Shown: positions 26,501-34,842 of the stretch, one piece after another
Position numbering within the stretch: the first letter of the stretch is position 1
How the letters are laid out: every line of letters starts with the position of its first letter
NCBI RefSeq assembly: GCF_902459565.1
Contig: NZ_CABPSN010000005.1
Span: 372,001 to 436,000, forward strand
DNA from: Pandoraea aquatica
GTDB lineage: Bacteria > Pseudomonadota > Gammaproteobacteria > Burkholderiales > Burkholderiaceae
Direction of reading: 5' to 3'
DNA: 64,000 bases
Program-made: the position numbers and the translations under genes
The notes under the pieces: generated by a model
What the model saw: the letters and a program-made list of their open reading frames with translations, nothing else
What the model was told of the DNA's origin: nothing
Databases searched by the model: none

Positions 26501-26759
26501 GCGACATGGAGCGCGTTTGCTCCAGCCCCGGCAGGCCGGACATGGCGGCTTCAATGGGGAACGTGACGCGCTGCTCGGCCTCCAGCGGCGAGTAGCCCGG
26601 CACGTTAGTATTGATCTGCACCTGAACGTTTGTGATGTCGGGTACGGCGTCGATGGGCAGCCGTTGATACGAAAACACGCCTGCGAGGGCGATGGCCAGC
26701 GTGACGATGAGCGTCAGCCAACGGTGCGTAATCGCGAATTGAATAATGCGTTCGAACAT
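23517..26759 (-). CDS. czcA: Heavy-metal efflux RND transporter, CzcA type
   Basis: A 1080-residue inner-membrane proton/metal antiporter, the pump subunit of a tripartite CBA efflux complex. N-terminal helix (LTLIVTLAIALAGVFSYQRLPIDAVPDIT) and two RND repeats are complete. The helix-4 motif near residue 400 reads DFGIIVDGAVVIVEN, the pattern of the Zn/Co/Cd (HME1) class rather than the DxGxxxDA form of CusA copper/silver pumps. A Thr/Gly/Ala-rich insert (about residues 795-815) is unusual. It follows czcB by 17 bases. Confidence 0.92.
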   Translation of the reverse strand: MFERIIQFAITHRWLTLIVTLAIALAGVFSYQRLPIDAVPDITNVQVQINTNVPGYSPLEAEQRVTFPIEAAMSGLPGLEQTRSMSRYGLSQITVIFKDGTDVYFARQLVNERIGQAKAKLPDGINPEMGPISTGLGEIYLWTVEASPEARKPDNTPYTSTDLREIQDWVIKPQLRSVPGVTEINTIGGFAKEYQVAPDPARLNAYGLTFAAVVQALERNNANVGAGYIERRGEQYLIRVPAQVRNTDDIGNVVLNNVGGVPVRVKDVADVSLGRELRTGAATENGREVVLGTVFMLIGENSRTVSRAVSEKITTINKSLPAGVSAVPVYDRTVLVEKAIATVKKNLLEGAALVIAILFLFLGNLRAALITAMVIPLAMLMTFTGMAATRVSANLMSLGALDFGIIVDGAVVIVENCVRRLAHAQQAAGRPLLLRERLTEVFAAAREARRPLLFGQAIIMVVYLPIFALTGVEGKMFHPMAMTVMMALAAAMVLSVTFIPAAVAAFIGHRVSEKENRMMGFAKRTYAPALDWALANGRTVLMGASVTVVLTLGLSTRLGSEFMPSLNEGDLSIQALRIPGTSLTQSVQMQQQLEKALVSQLPEIERVFARTGTAEVASDPMPPNISDGYIMLKPKSAWPDPNKSREQLIEEVTRIAQSIPGSNYEFSQPIQLRFNELISGVRSDVAVKVFGDDMNVLNDVANRISTRLQTIPGATEVKVEQTVGLPMLTINVDRAKIARYGVNVADVQDTVAAALGGQTAGTLFQGDRRFSIVVRLPDGLRENIDAIRRLPIALPAGATGATGAAVAGAPGDVIGAEGPALRPAFIPLSEVATLDLAPGPNQISREDGKRRIVVSANVRGRDLGSFVEDARVEIDKVSVPAGYWTAWGGQFEQLQSASNRLKVVVPLALLLVFGLLFAMFNNVRDGLIVFTGIPFALCGGLVALWLRGIPLSITAAVGFIALSGVAVLNGLVLISFIRNLRDEGRSLDEAVREGALTRLRPVLMTALVASLGFVPMAIATGTGAEVQRPLATVVIGGILSSTALTLLVLPVLYQMIGRREGQPGLGRWVQGLRRRAPEQA

Positions 26760-26776
26760 ACGTCGTGTCCCGTCGA

Positions 26777-28036
26777 TCAGTGGCCATGCTCTGCGGTGCT
26801 TTTGCCGAGCTCCGCTTTGAGGACGAAGCTATTCGCTGCCGCATACGGCGTGTCTGCCTGCAAGCCGCTGACGATTTCGACAAACTCGGCATCCTTGCGT
26901 CCGGTCTCGACCGGAGTGGCTTTGAAGCCTTCGTCGGTTTTGACGAAGACCACGGTGCGTCCTTCGACGTTCTGGATCGCGTCGGCCGTCACCGCAACCG
27001 GCACCTGCGCCTCGCGCGTGCCGATGACGACATTGACGAAAACGCCCGGCCGCCACGTCCGCTCCGGATTATCGAGAACGACGCGCGCTTTCGCCGTACG
27101 CGTTTGCTCGCCCAGCAGCGAGTCAACGTTCGCGATGCTGCCCTTCGCTTGCGACTCGAACGCCGTCGCCCGCACGAGCACCGGTGTCCCGACACGCACC
27201 GCGCCCAAGGACTGCGCAGGCACGGCGATCTCGGTCCAGACCGTGGCAAGATCGGACAGCGTAAACAGGTTGGTCGCTTCAGTGACGGCCTCTCCCAACG
27301 CCGCATGTTTGGCGACGATCGTGCCGTCGAACGGCGCGCGCAATTCGAAGCGGCTCAAGCCGCTTGCCCCTTGCGCACCGGCCCCGACGGCGTCCAGCTT
27401 ATGACGGGCATTTCGCAGCGTGATATCGGCCTCTCGAAGCGCTTGCTGTGCCTGGAGGTAATCCTGCTCCGCCGAAATCTTCTCTTCCCACAACAACTTC
27501 TCGCGTGCGAGCGTCGTCGCAGCCGCGGCACGTCTTTCCTGTGCCGTGAGCAGTTCGGCGCGCTGCTCCGACACCTGCGTGCTGGAGAGCACGGCGAGTA
27601 CGTCGCCACGCTTGACCTGCTGGCCAAGCACGACATTGACACGCTCCACGATGCCACTCACGCGCGGCACGATGTGTCCCGTCCTGTCTTCGTTGAAACG
27701 GATCTCCCCCGGCAATTCCATCTGTTCTGCGATGCGGGCGGTGCCTGCGGTTTTGATGTCGATGCCTGCGGCTGTACGTTGCGCGTCGGTGAGGCTCACC
27801 GTGCCTTCGTCGTCATCTTTCGCGTTGCCATGTGCGGTCGCTTCGGCCCCCTCCTTGCCCGCCTCATTGCCTCCCTCTTTGCCATGATCGGCGTGATCCT
27901 CATCGCCCTGCACCTTCGCAGACGGGGCGGTGTCGGTCGCCGACTTGCCCTGTGTCGCGACAGCGATGCCAACGCCAACGCCGACGCACAGCGCAACGGC
28001 GGCCCCCACGGTCAATAGCTTCTTCTTTCCTTGCAC
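26777..28036 (-). CDS. czcB: Periplasmic adaptor (membrane fusion) protein, CzcB type
   Basis: A 419-residue adaptor with a GTG start. It has an N-terminal membrane anchor (KKLLTVGAAVALCVGVGVGI), then a His/Asp/Glu/Lys-rich segment (about 40-75, with DEDHADHGKEGG) that probably binds metal, a lipoyl-like hairpin domain and beta-barrel (LPGEIRFNEDRTGHIVPRVS). It bridges CzcA and the outer-membrane channel CzcC. The C-terminal region ends ELGKSTAEHGH, again His-containing. Ten bases separate it from czcC. Confidence 0.9.
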   Translation of the reverse strand: MQGKKKLLTVGAAVALCVGVGVGIAVATQGKSATDTAPSAKVQGDEDHADHGKEGGNEAGKEGAEATAHGNAKDDDEGTVSLTDAQRTAAGIDIKTAGTARIAEQMELPGEIRFNEDRTGHIVPRVSGIVERVNVVLGQQVKRGDVLAVLSSTQVSEQRAELLTAQERRAAAATTLAREKLLWEEKISAEQDYLQAQQALREADITLRNARHKLDAVGAGAQGASGLSRFELRAPFDGTIVAKHAALGEAVTEATNLFTLSDLATVWTEIAVPAQSLGAVRVGTPVLVRATAFESQAKGSIANVDSLLGEQTRTAKARVVLDNPERTWRPGVFVNVVIGTREAQVPVAVTADAIQNVEGRTVVFVKTDEGFKATPVETGRKDAEFVEIVSGLQADTPYAAANSFVLKAELGKSTAEHGH

Positions 28037-28045
28037 GTCGAATCC

Positions 28046-29350
28046 TCACTGAACGAAGGGTTGCGTCACGACTTCGGGTGACAGGAGCGCGACGCCGTCG
28101 ACGGTGCCACCGACCGCCACACTCACGGCGGCATAGGCGTTGTAGACGTTGGCGACGGCGTTGATGTATTGGGAGCGGGCCTGCGCGAGCGTGCGTTGTG
28201 CATCGAGCACATCGAGGAACCCGAACTTGCCCAGGAGGAAGCCCCTGCGCGTGGCGTCGTAGGCGCTTTGCGCCTGCGGCAATATCTGATCGCGCAGACG
28301 CAGACTTGCCTCACGCGTCGACACGAACTCGGCGTTCGCACTGAGCAATGCCGCCTGCTGCTGCTGGCGAACGCCAGCGTAGGCATCGCGTGCCATTTCG
28401 GCGCGTTGCGCGGCCTCCATCGATGCGCCTCGCCGGGTATCGAAGATCGGCAGCGGGATCGAGAGACCGACAACGGCCTGATTGTCCGTGCGTCCGCTAT
28501 CGGTCACTCGCTTGAGTCCGAGCGTGACGCTCACGTCGGGCACGCGTTGTGCGCTCTCCAGCCGGGAGAGCGCGGTACGACGAACGATCTCTTCGCTGGC
28601 TGATTGCACAGTCGGCGTCGAATCCAGCGCATTGGAGAGCGAGGACAAGGCGGGCAATCTCGGCAGTGTCTCCAGGTTGCCCTGAAGGGTGCCGGGCAAT
28701 GTCGTGTCGGCAATGCCGAGCGACTGCGCGAGCCGGGCGCGCGTACGCGTGAGCGCCGCCTGGGCAGTGGCGAGTTCGATGCTCGCGTTATTCGCGGCGA
28801 TTTCAGCACGTCCTTCGTCTACCGGAGAAACCTTCCCCGCCTGCACGCGGCGCTTCGCGGCAATGTGCGTTTCCTCTGCGATTTTCGCCGTCTCCGACGC
28901 CAGCGTGACCAGCTCCGTGGCCGCTAACGTCTCGAAGTAGCGCGCGATCACCTCGCTTCTGATCGCGACCTCGCTACTCTGCGCATCGAGCGTTGCGACA
29001 CGCTGCGCTGCGGCGGCCGCTTCGATTCGGTAGCCCCGCTTTCCGGCGAGTTCGATGGGTTGGGTCAACTGCGCGGTGGTCGTGCGCGAGTCCCGTCGGA
29101 AGTCCTCCTGTGTCACGGAGAAGTCCGGATTCGGACGGGCACCGGCCTGGAGAAGCGCGCCAGACTGCGCATCGATTTCCCGGCGTGCCAGCCGAAGGGC
29201 AATGTTGTTCTCCAGCGCGAGACGCATGGCCTGTTCGAGTGTGAGCGCCGATTCGGGCGACGCCACTGCGGCAGCGGTCGTCTGCGCGAAGGCCGCAGAC
29301 ATGCCAACGCCGCTGAGCGTCAGGCACATCGAGACGATCAGTTTCTTCAT
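28046..29350 (-). CDS. czcC: Outer-membrane efflux channel, CzcC/TolC family
   Basis: Start is ATG 29350 (MKKLIVSMCLTLSGVGMSAAFAQ), a signal peptide; an upstream ATG at 29365 overlaps the preceding gene's stop. The 434-residue product shows the two OEP repeats of TolC-family channels (LTLEQAMRLALENNIALRLA; later FVSTREASLRLRDQILPQAQ). It is the outer-membrane duct for the CzcCBA pump. Confidence 0.9.
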   Translation of the reverse strand: MKKLIVSMCLTLSGVGMSAAFAQTTAAAVASPESALTLEQAMRLALENNIALRLARREIDAQSGALLQAGARPNPDFSVTQEDFRRDSRTTTAQLTQPIELAGKRGYRIEAAAAAQRVATLDAQSSEVAIRSEVIARYFETLAATELVTLASETAKIAEETHIAAKRRVQAGKVSPVDEGRAEIAANNASIELATAQAALTRTRARLAQSLGIADTTLPGTLQGNLETLPRLPALSSLSNALDSTPTVQSASEEIVRRTALSRLESAQRVPDVSVTLGLKRVTDSGRTDNQAVVGLSIPLPIFDTRRGASMEAAQRAEMARDAYAGVRQQQQAALLSANAEFVSTREASLRLRDQILPQAQSAYDATRRGFLLGKFGFLDVLDAQRTLAQARSQYINAVANVYNAYAAVSVAVGGTVDGVALLSPEVVTQPFVQ

Positions 29351-29364
29351 GGCGACAGCTGCCA

Positions 29365-29685
29365 TCAGTTCGTTGGCAGGCGCGGGTACACCGAGTCCGG
29401 CTGATCCAGCAGACCTTGCTCCAATGCGGCCTCAAGTTCCTGACGAACCTGCGCACGCGTCACGGTCGATTTCGACTGCGTCGATTGCAGCGCTTTGAGC
29501 GTGGAGGCCACCGGTACACCGTTGGCGTGCAACGCATTGCGCTGCGTCTCGACGTCGACCCGGCTCGTCGACGGTCCCGATTCGAACATGGGCAGGTTGT
29601 TGTCGTAACGAGCCGACGCTTGTACCGACGCAGTGATCAGCAAGCCCATGCCAATCGCGGTGGAAAGAAGAAGGCGCTTGTGCAT
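29365..29685 (-). CDS. DUF4148-type small periplasmic protein, first gene of the czc operon
   Basis: A 106-residue protein with a signal peptide (MHKRLLLSTAIGMGLLITAS, cut near VQASA) and a C-terminal TRAQVRQELEAALEQGLL motif, typical of the Burkholderiales DUF4148 family. Function unknown. As first gene of a metal-efflux operon it takes the place that CzcI or CzcN-type proteins have in other czc loci, so a periplasmic metal-handling or regulatory role is a reasonable guess. Its stop meets the czcC frame at 29365. Confidence 0.82.
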   Translation of the reverse strand: MHKRLLLSTAIGMGLLITASVQASARYDNNLPMFESGPSTSRVDVETQRNALHANGVPVASTLKALQSTQSKSTVTRAQVRQELEAALEQGLLDQPDSVYPRLPTN

Positions 29686-29718
29686 TTGGTACCCCTTTTG
29701 TTGACATCACTAAGGAAA

Positions 29719-29741
29719 CATCAAGCAGTCGACGCTTGATG
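29719..29741. repeat. Inverted repeat in the czc leader
   Basis: Perfect eight-base arms CATCAAGC and GCTTGATG around a seven-base centre, 34 bases before the DUF4148 start. It may be an RNA hairpin in the leader or a second operator. Confidence 0.35.
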
Positions 29742-29786
29742 GGTACCATCGTAAGAAGCGCACACCAACGCCAGCATTAACGCTGG

Positions 29787-29802
29787 ATTACATTTTTGTA
29801 AT
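29787..29802. promoter_or_regulatory. Candidate CzcR-type binding site
   Basis: ATTACA and TGTAAT separated by four T residues, about 100 bases upstream of the DUF4148 start. This matches the TTACA/TGTAA style of boxes bound by heavy-metal response regulators. Next to it is a smaller repeat, CCAGC/GCTGG (29771-29786). Confidence 0.55.
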
Positions 29803-29810
29803 GTGAGTGG

Positions 29811-29845
29811 CATCGGGTGCTGCGCGGTGATCGCAGCACCCGATG
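29811..29845 (-). terminator. Strong hairpin between the Ig-repeat gene and the czc promoter
   Basis: Perfect 14-base arms, CATCGGGTGCTGCG and CGCAGCACCCGATG, around a seven-base loop, 46 bases after the stop of the 29891-32950 gene on its strand. It has no T-run on either side. It likely insulates the czc promoter from upstream transcription. Confidence 0.55.
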
Positions 29846-29890
29846 GGGCGAAGATCAATGCCAGAGAATGCTCGACTTGGCGGCCAGCGG

Positions 29891-32800
29891 CTAGCCGTTC
29901 TTCGGGACAAGGCACATGGCCTTTTTCATGTGGCTGTAGTCGTTAGCAACGCAGTAGTACATAATAATTTGCGTATGCCGGTAGTCATGAACTGTCATCG
30001 ATTTACCACTGCCGCAGTTTCCTGGTGAGCAGCTCCAGGTTACGTAACTGCCCCCGCCCCAAGACGCGATCCTTCGGGTTTGGTTTATCAGCTCCATCTC
30101 CACCATACCAAGTCCGCGCCCTCCGACACTGTCCCGCCATGCGTTGGCTTCATACGCAGTCATACTGGGGGCATTGTGGATATTCCACTCCACCTTGTAC
30201 ACGTTACTAACAGTGACAGAGTACGACCCCGAATTTCCGGCACGGTCCGTGACTGTGATCGTTGCGCTGCCGTTACCTTCGCCAACGACCCTGCCGGACG
30301 CGTTCACGCTAGCCACTGACGGCCGGCTGGATTGATAGGTGTAAGGCGGCACGCCACCACTCGCCGGACGCGTCTGAACATTGCCCGGGGCATCGGCTTT
30401 CCAAGGCCAGCTTGGCTCGTTCACCGCGAGTCCGTTCAGCGTCATTGGCGACGGCGAGATGACAAATTCGGGCACTTGCTGCACCTGCACCGTGAGCGTC
30501 GGGAAAAGCAGTGCCTGCGCCTCGTCGTTACCACCATCGAACGCCACCTTCATCTCAACGCGCAAGGAAGAGTTGTTTTGCAGCGCCATGAGCCGTGCCC
30601 GAGCCAGCGCACGCGTGAGCCCCGCCGTGACCTCATCGTCCATGACGGACGACGCCAGCGCCAACTCGATCACATCGCTTTGCCCATTCGCCAGCGTGCC
30701 GTAGCAACGCAACCAAACCCGTTGTCCCGCCGCAATCCCCGGCCACGGCGCAGCGTCGACCTGTGCGTCTCCAGTGAAGCTCGTCAGTCTCAGCACACCG
30801 TTCGCTGCCTGCGGAATCACCGGCGCTTCTAGCTCGTCCGCCTCGAACGGGCTGACGGTAAGGCTCAGAACCCCTGACGCGCTATACACGCCCCTGCGCA
30901 ACACCCGATAAAACACCTGCACCGACTTTCCGATATAGGGGACGATCTCCGCCGCCGGCACTTCAATGTCGACCGTGCCCGACGCATCCCCCGCCACTTG
31001 ACCGAAATCCGGTCGCCCGTCGAGCACCAGCTCGATGAGGTCCGACGTCTCCATGTCCTCGTAGCTCACCCGCACGGTGATGCCGTCCACGGCATCGATG
31101 GCGTCGAGTTCGCCTTCCGGTGCATCGAGTACCACCGGTTCAGGCAGCGACAAGCCGTGCGAGACACGCAACGTGCGCTCGCGGAACGTCACTGCTTCGG
31201 CCTCGACACTACTGCCGTCGAACGTCACCTTCGCCTCGATCCGCAGGTCCGAACCGTCTTTAAGTTTTTCGATATCGACACGCCGCAGTACCCGGTCAAC
31301 GCGGCTACCGACTTCGGCCTCGGTGATCGCGTAGCCGCTCTCGAGCGTAAACAGGATCGGCCTGTCGGTCGTCTGTGTTCCGTGAACTCGCCACCAGAGG
31401 CGCTGACCGGCAGCCATCAACGGCCACGCATTCAGGCGCGCGGTCGCGTCCCCTTCGAACTCCGCAAGATTCAGCACTCCGCTCTTCGACTCGACGATGT
31501 TCGAGATCGGCAGATTGGCCGGGAGGAACGCACTTACCGTCAGGTCGAGCACGCCCGACTCGGTCACGGTGTCGTTGCGCGTGACGGTATAGGACACCGG
31601 GATCGTTTGCCCCACCACTAGTGCGACTTTGCCCGGCGGCACAACAACGCTCACCGTTCCGCCCTCGTCGCCCGCCACCGGCGCGAAACTCACATCGCCA
31701 TCCCAGTTCAGTTGAATCGAATCGGTTGGCAACATCCCGTCGTAGGCGATATTGACCGTCGCGCCCTGACGCGCATCCATCGGTTTAAGCACTCCGTCCG
31801 GTGCATCTTCCACGGTCGGAGCCTCCACGGCGGGCAATTCGAAGGCGACACGCAAATTCAGCACTTCCGAGTGAAACACCCGGTTGCCGCGCTTGATCGT
31901 GTAGTAGACAGGCACCGTCAGGTTGATCCAGCGATCCACGACGGCTTTCGGGATCGGGATCGAAAAGTCCATCGGAATCACAACACCCACGCTGTCGTGA
32001 TATTGCTGAGGATCGTCATCCGCCCCCCAATACACTTCGATTTCGTCGCCCGGCTGCATATCGTCGTTCTTCAGCACGGTCATCGTCACGCCGTTCGGAT
32101 ACGCGTCGGCAGGCAAATAGTCGCCCTCAAGCCCCTCGGCTTCCTCCACCACAGGCTTGAGCCATAGTGCCGCCCGTCGGATTTCAATCACGAGATCGTC
32201 CGACGCCTTTTCCCCCGCAAGCGTCGTGACGGTGTAGTTCACCGTGATGGATTGTCCTTCAAAGCCTTCCACGACCTCATACGGCACGAATCTGTCGACG
32301 GGTTGGCCCACCATATTGTTCGTGATGGGCACCTGCCAGACGTATTCGTTTGCCGTGCCTGCGGCGAAACGGATCGTGAGCACATCGTCGCGCGCCATGC
32401 CTTCATACGGATTGACGGTGACCGTAGCGGTCGGATCGGCGTCGTTCGGATCGAGTACGCCATCGATGGCCTCCTGCACCACCGGCGCGTAAAGCCCGTT
32501 GGGCAACAGCAGTACACGCACCGCGTAATGCTCCGACTCTACGTTGTCGCCAATGCCACCGGAAACCGTATAAAGCACGGTGACTGTGTCGCCGCCATTG
32601 GCGTTGATTTCGATGACACCCCGCGGCACGGTGACGGCAATCACTCCGATCTCAGACACGGTGACGGTGCCGCTGGCCTGCCCTCCCTCCGACTGCCCCA
32701 GCCAGTACCACGTCACCCTGTCGTCTAGCAAAATGTCTGGCCACGGCTGGATACGCATCAGCGCGCCGTCCGGTACCAACGCCGGGTCGAGTTCGCCGTT

Positions 32801-32950
32801 CGATTCCCCGTCGATCAACGGTGGCGATAATTCAACAAGCACCTTCACCGGGTTTGACGCTGATGCGCTCGCGCCCGTAAAGCTCGCCAATGCCGCCCCG
32901 TCTTGCGTGGGGACGGGTGTTTCAAGCGTCAGGGAATCTCGGCTATCCAT
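29891..32950 (-). CDS. Large Ig-like repeat protein with a C-terminal BIG2-type domain
   Basis: A 1019-residue protein with an excellent AAGGAGG site before ATG 32950. No signal peptide or transmembrane segment is visible. About seven repeats of 100-120 residues follow residue 35. One form has DGVL-P-DA then a beta-rich unit (as in APDGVLKPMDARQGATVNI); the other, at about 486-605 and 712-830, has GVLNLAEFEGDA and PWP/AGQRLWWR-like blocks. Residues about 835-920 are BIG2-like (SRPSVASVNASGRVVGEGNG). The last 100 residues differ: they hold four Cys (CSPGNC, YYC, CLVPKNG) and are encoded by visibly AT-richer DNA. It could be a secreted adhesin exported by another route, or a structural protein. 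Exact function unknown. Confidence 0.8.
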   Translation of the reverse strand: MDSRDSLTLETPVPTQDGAALASFTGASASASNPVKVLVELSPPLIDGESNGELDPALVPDGALMRIQPWPDILLDDRVTWYWLGQSEGGQASGTVTVSEIGVIAVTVPRGVIEINANGGDTVTVLYTVSGGIGDNVESEHYAVRVLLLPNGLYAPVVQEAIDGVLDPNDADPTATVTVNPYEGMARDDVLTIRFAAGTANEYVWQVPITNNMVGQPVDRFVPYEVVEGFEGQSITVNYTVTTLAGEKASDDLVIEIRRAALWLKPVVEEAEGLEGDYLPADAYPNGVTMTVLKNDDMQPGDEIEVYWGADDDPQQYHDSVGVVIPMDFSIPIPKAVVDRWINLTVPVYYTIKRGNRVFHSEVLNLRVAFELPAVEAPTVEDAPDGVLKPMDARQGATVNIAYDGMLPTDSIQLNWDGDVSFAPVAGDEGGTVSVVVPPGKVALVVGQTIPVSYTVTRNDTVTESGVLDLTVSAFLPANLPISNIVESKSGVLNLAEFEGDATARLNAWPLMAAGQRLWWRVHGTQTTDRPILFTLESGYAITEAEVGSRVDRVLRRVDIEKLKDGSDLRIEAKVTFDGSSVEAEAVTFRERTLRVSHGLSLPEPVVLDAPEGELDAIDAVDGITVRVSYEDMETSDLIELVLDGRPDFGQVAGDASGTVDIEVPAAEIVPYIGKSVQVFYRVLRRGVYSASGVLSLTVSPFEADELEAPVIPQAANGVLRLTSFTGDAQVDAAPWPGIAAGQRVWLRCYGTLANGQSDVIELALASSVMDDEVTAGLTRALARARLMALQNNSSLRVEMKVAFDGGNDEAQALLFPTLTVQVQQVPEFVISPSPMTLNGLAVNEPSWPWKADAPGNVQTRPASGGVPPYTYQSSRPSVASVNASGRVVGEGNGSATITVTDRAGNSGSYSVTVSNVYKVEWNIHNAPSMTAYEANAWRDSVGGRGLGMVEMELINQTRRIASWGGGSYVTWSCSPGNCGSGKSMTVHDYRHTQIIMYYCVANDYSHMKKAMCLVPKNG

Positions 32951-33080
32951 GATGGCCTCCTTGGGAATTCGGGGTCGCTGAGGCGGTTGCGATATTTCAC
33001 AACCTGCGAAGACCGGCGCGACGCTCCGGCACGACTCGCGTCAGCCCCCTTATCTCGCCACACGAATCTGCGCGCGCCTA

Positions 33081-33096
33081 CTGTCAACGTTGACAG
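33081..33096. promoter_or_regulatory. Perfect 16-base palindrome in the divergent gap 32951-33321
   Basis: CTGTCAAC joined to GTTGACAG is fully self-complementary. It lies between the divergent Ig-repeat gene (start 32950) and the anion transporter (start 33322), a 371-base gap in which I see no other gene. It is a good candidate operator for either promoter. Confidence 0.5.
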
Positions 33097-33321
33097 GCAG
33101 ACGCCCCCGCGCCCACCCGGCGGGCATTCCCACGGCACAGCATTACGTATGAGCGATTTCCTAAGGCACCTCACGCTTATCCGTGGCATCAAAGGCGGAC
33201 GCACGCGTGTCGGATTCACTTGACGGCCTATCTGTCGGCCTTCGTGCGCAGCGTCGCCCCCGCGCAGCTTGCTACGACGGGAAGCTTTACGAAGAACAAT
33301 TGCATACCGAGGTACCAGGAG

Positions 33322-34710
33322 ATGAACGAACTTGCTGCAACCGTTGGAAACACCACCCGGCAATGGGCGATGTCCGCCCGCGACGCCTGGGTGCTGCTGG
33401 CCAATGCCCTCCTGATGGTGGTGCTCATCGCCCTCTTGCCGTTCGACGACAAGACGAATCGCGGGCTCGCGCTCACTGTCTTCATCGCCGTGTTGTGGCT
33501 GTCCGAAGCCGTCCACCTGACGGCCACCGCACTGATGGTGCCGGTCCTTGCCGTGCTGCTCGGCATTCTCGAAGTCCCCGCGGCGTTGACGTCGTTCGCT
33601 CACCCGATCGTCTTCCTATTCTTCGGCGGCTTTGCGCTGGCTACCGCCATGCGCATTCAGGGCATCGATCGCTTCCTCGCGAACCGGCTCCTCACGCTCG
33701 CTGGCGGACGCATGAATCGGGCGGCGATCATGCTATTCCTCACCACTGCCATGCTGTCGATGTGGGTTAACAACACGTCGACGACCGCCATGATGTTGCC
33801 GCTGGCGATGGGCATCCTCTCGCAACTCGACGCCAGTCGCGACCGCAGCACGTTCACCTTCCTACTGCTCGGCATTGCGTACAGCGCCAATATCGGCGGG
33901 CTGGGCACCGTGGTCGGCAGTGTTCCCAACGCCATGGTCGCGTCGCATCTGGGCATCGACTTCCTGACGTGGGCCAAATTCGGCGTGCCTTTGGTCGCCG
34001 TGCTGCTGCCGCTCATGATTGCCACGACGTATCTCGTGTTACGCCCGCGTCTGGACCAGAAGGTCGATCTCGCCACTGAGCCGATGAAGTGGACCGGTCA
34101 GCGCATCGCTGCGGTCGGCATCTTCGGATTTACTGTCCTGACTTGGATCTTCAGCCAGCAGATTTCGGCGTGGCTAGGTGGCGTCAAGCAGCTCGACACG
34201 CTGATCGCACTGCTCGCCGCCATCCTGATCGCGACAACCGGCGTCGCCTCGTGGAAGCAGATTCAGGCGCACACCGACTGGGGCGTGCTGCTACTGTTCG
34301 GCGGCGGTCTGACGTTAAGTGTCGTGCTGCGCGACTCGGGTGCGAGCGTTGTCATGGCGAAGGGGGTGTCGAGCGTGTTCGCGACCAGCCCGACGCTCGT
34401 CGTCCTGCTGATCACCGCCACGTTCATCGTCTTCCTGACCGAACTGACGAGCAACACGGCCAGCGCGGCGATTCTCGTGCCGATCTTCGCCGCCATTTCG
34501 GTCTCGCTGGGTTTTCCCGAAGCGCTGCTGACGATGGTGATCGGCATCGGGGCGTCGTGCGCCTTCATGCTGCCGGTGGCCACGCCGCCCAACGCCATCG
34601 TGTTCGGCACCGGCAGCGTGCCGCAACGCGCCATGGTGAGTGCGGGATTCGTCATCAATATCGTCTGCGTCCTTGTGATTACGGGCTTCGCGTGGACACT
34701 CTGGCGCTGA
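33322..34710 (+). CDS. SLC13/DASS-family anion transporter
   Basis: Start ATG 33322 (MNELAATVGNTTRQW), with GAGG nine bases upstream; an earlier TTG at 33220 is less likely. The 462-residue membrane protein matches the divalent anion:sodium symporter family: HPIVFLFFGGFALATAM, MWVNNTSTTAMMLPLAMGIL with the SNT-like motif, and TELTSNTASAAILVPIFAAI in the second half. It probably imports dicarboxylates or sulfate-like anions. It stands alone between divergent and downstream genes. Confidence 0.88.
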   Translation: MNELAATVGNTTRQWAMSARDAWVLLANALLMVVLIALLPFDDKTNRGLALTVFIAVLWLSEAVHLTATALMVPVLAVLLGILEVPAALTSFAHPIVFLFFGGFALATAMRIQGIDRFLANRLLTLAGGRMNRAAIMLFLTTAMLSMWVNNTSTTAMMLPLAMGILSQLDASRDRSTFTFLLLGIAYSANIGGLGTVVGSVPNAMVASHLGIDFLTWAKFGVPLVAVLLPLMIATTYLVLRPRLDQKVDLATEPMKWTGQRIAAVGIFGFTVLTWIFSQQISAWLGGVKQLDTLIALLAAILIATTGVASWKQIQAHTDWGVLLLFGGGLTLSVVLRDSGASVVMAKGVSSVFATSPTLVVLLITATFIVFLTELTSNTASAAILVPIFAAISVSLGFPEALLTMVIGIGASCAFMLPVATPPNAIVFGTGSVPQRAMVSAGFVINIVCVLVITGFAWTLWR

Positions 34711-34842
34711 TGGCGTAAGCCGGGGGTCGACTCTGCGCTTAGGCTGCGTCGACCTCTCCCACGCCTGCGCTCGGCCGCTCAGACAGAGTCGTCACACGGA
34801 GCCGGTACAATCTAGGCAAAATACCTCCGGCAATCCGTTGCG

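Noticed and set aside
23517-26759. Copper/silver (CusA) identity for the RND pump
   Set aside because: The helix-4 motif is DFG-xxx-DGAVV, which fits the Zn/Co/Cd class. I cannot exclude broader metal use.
23466-27404. A 1312-residue open frame on the plus strand
   Set aside because: It is the antisense shadow of czcA/czcB: Arg/His-rich, no family features, and the other strand holds a complete RND pump.
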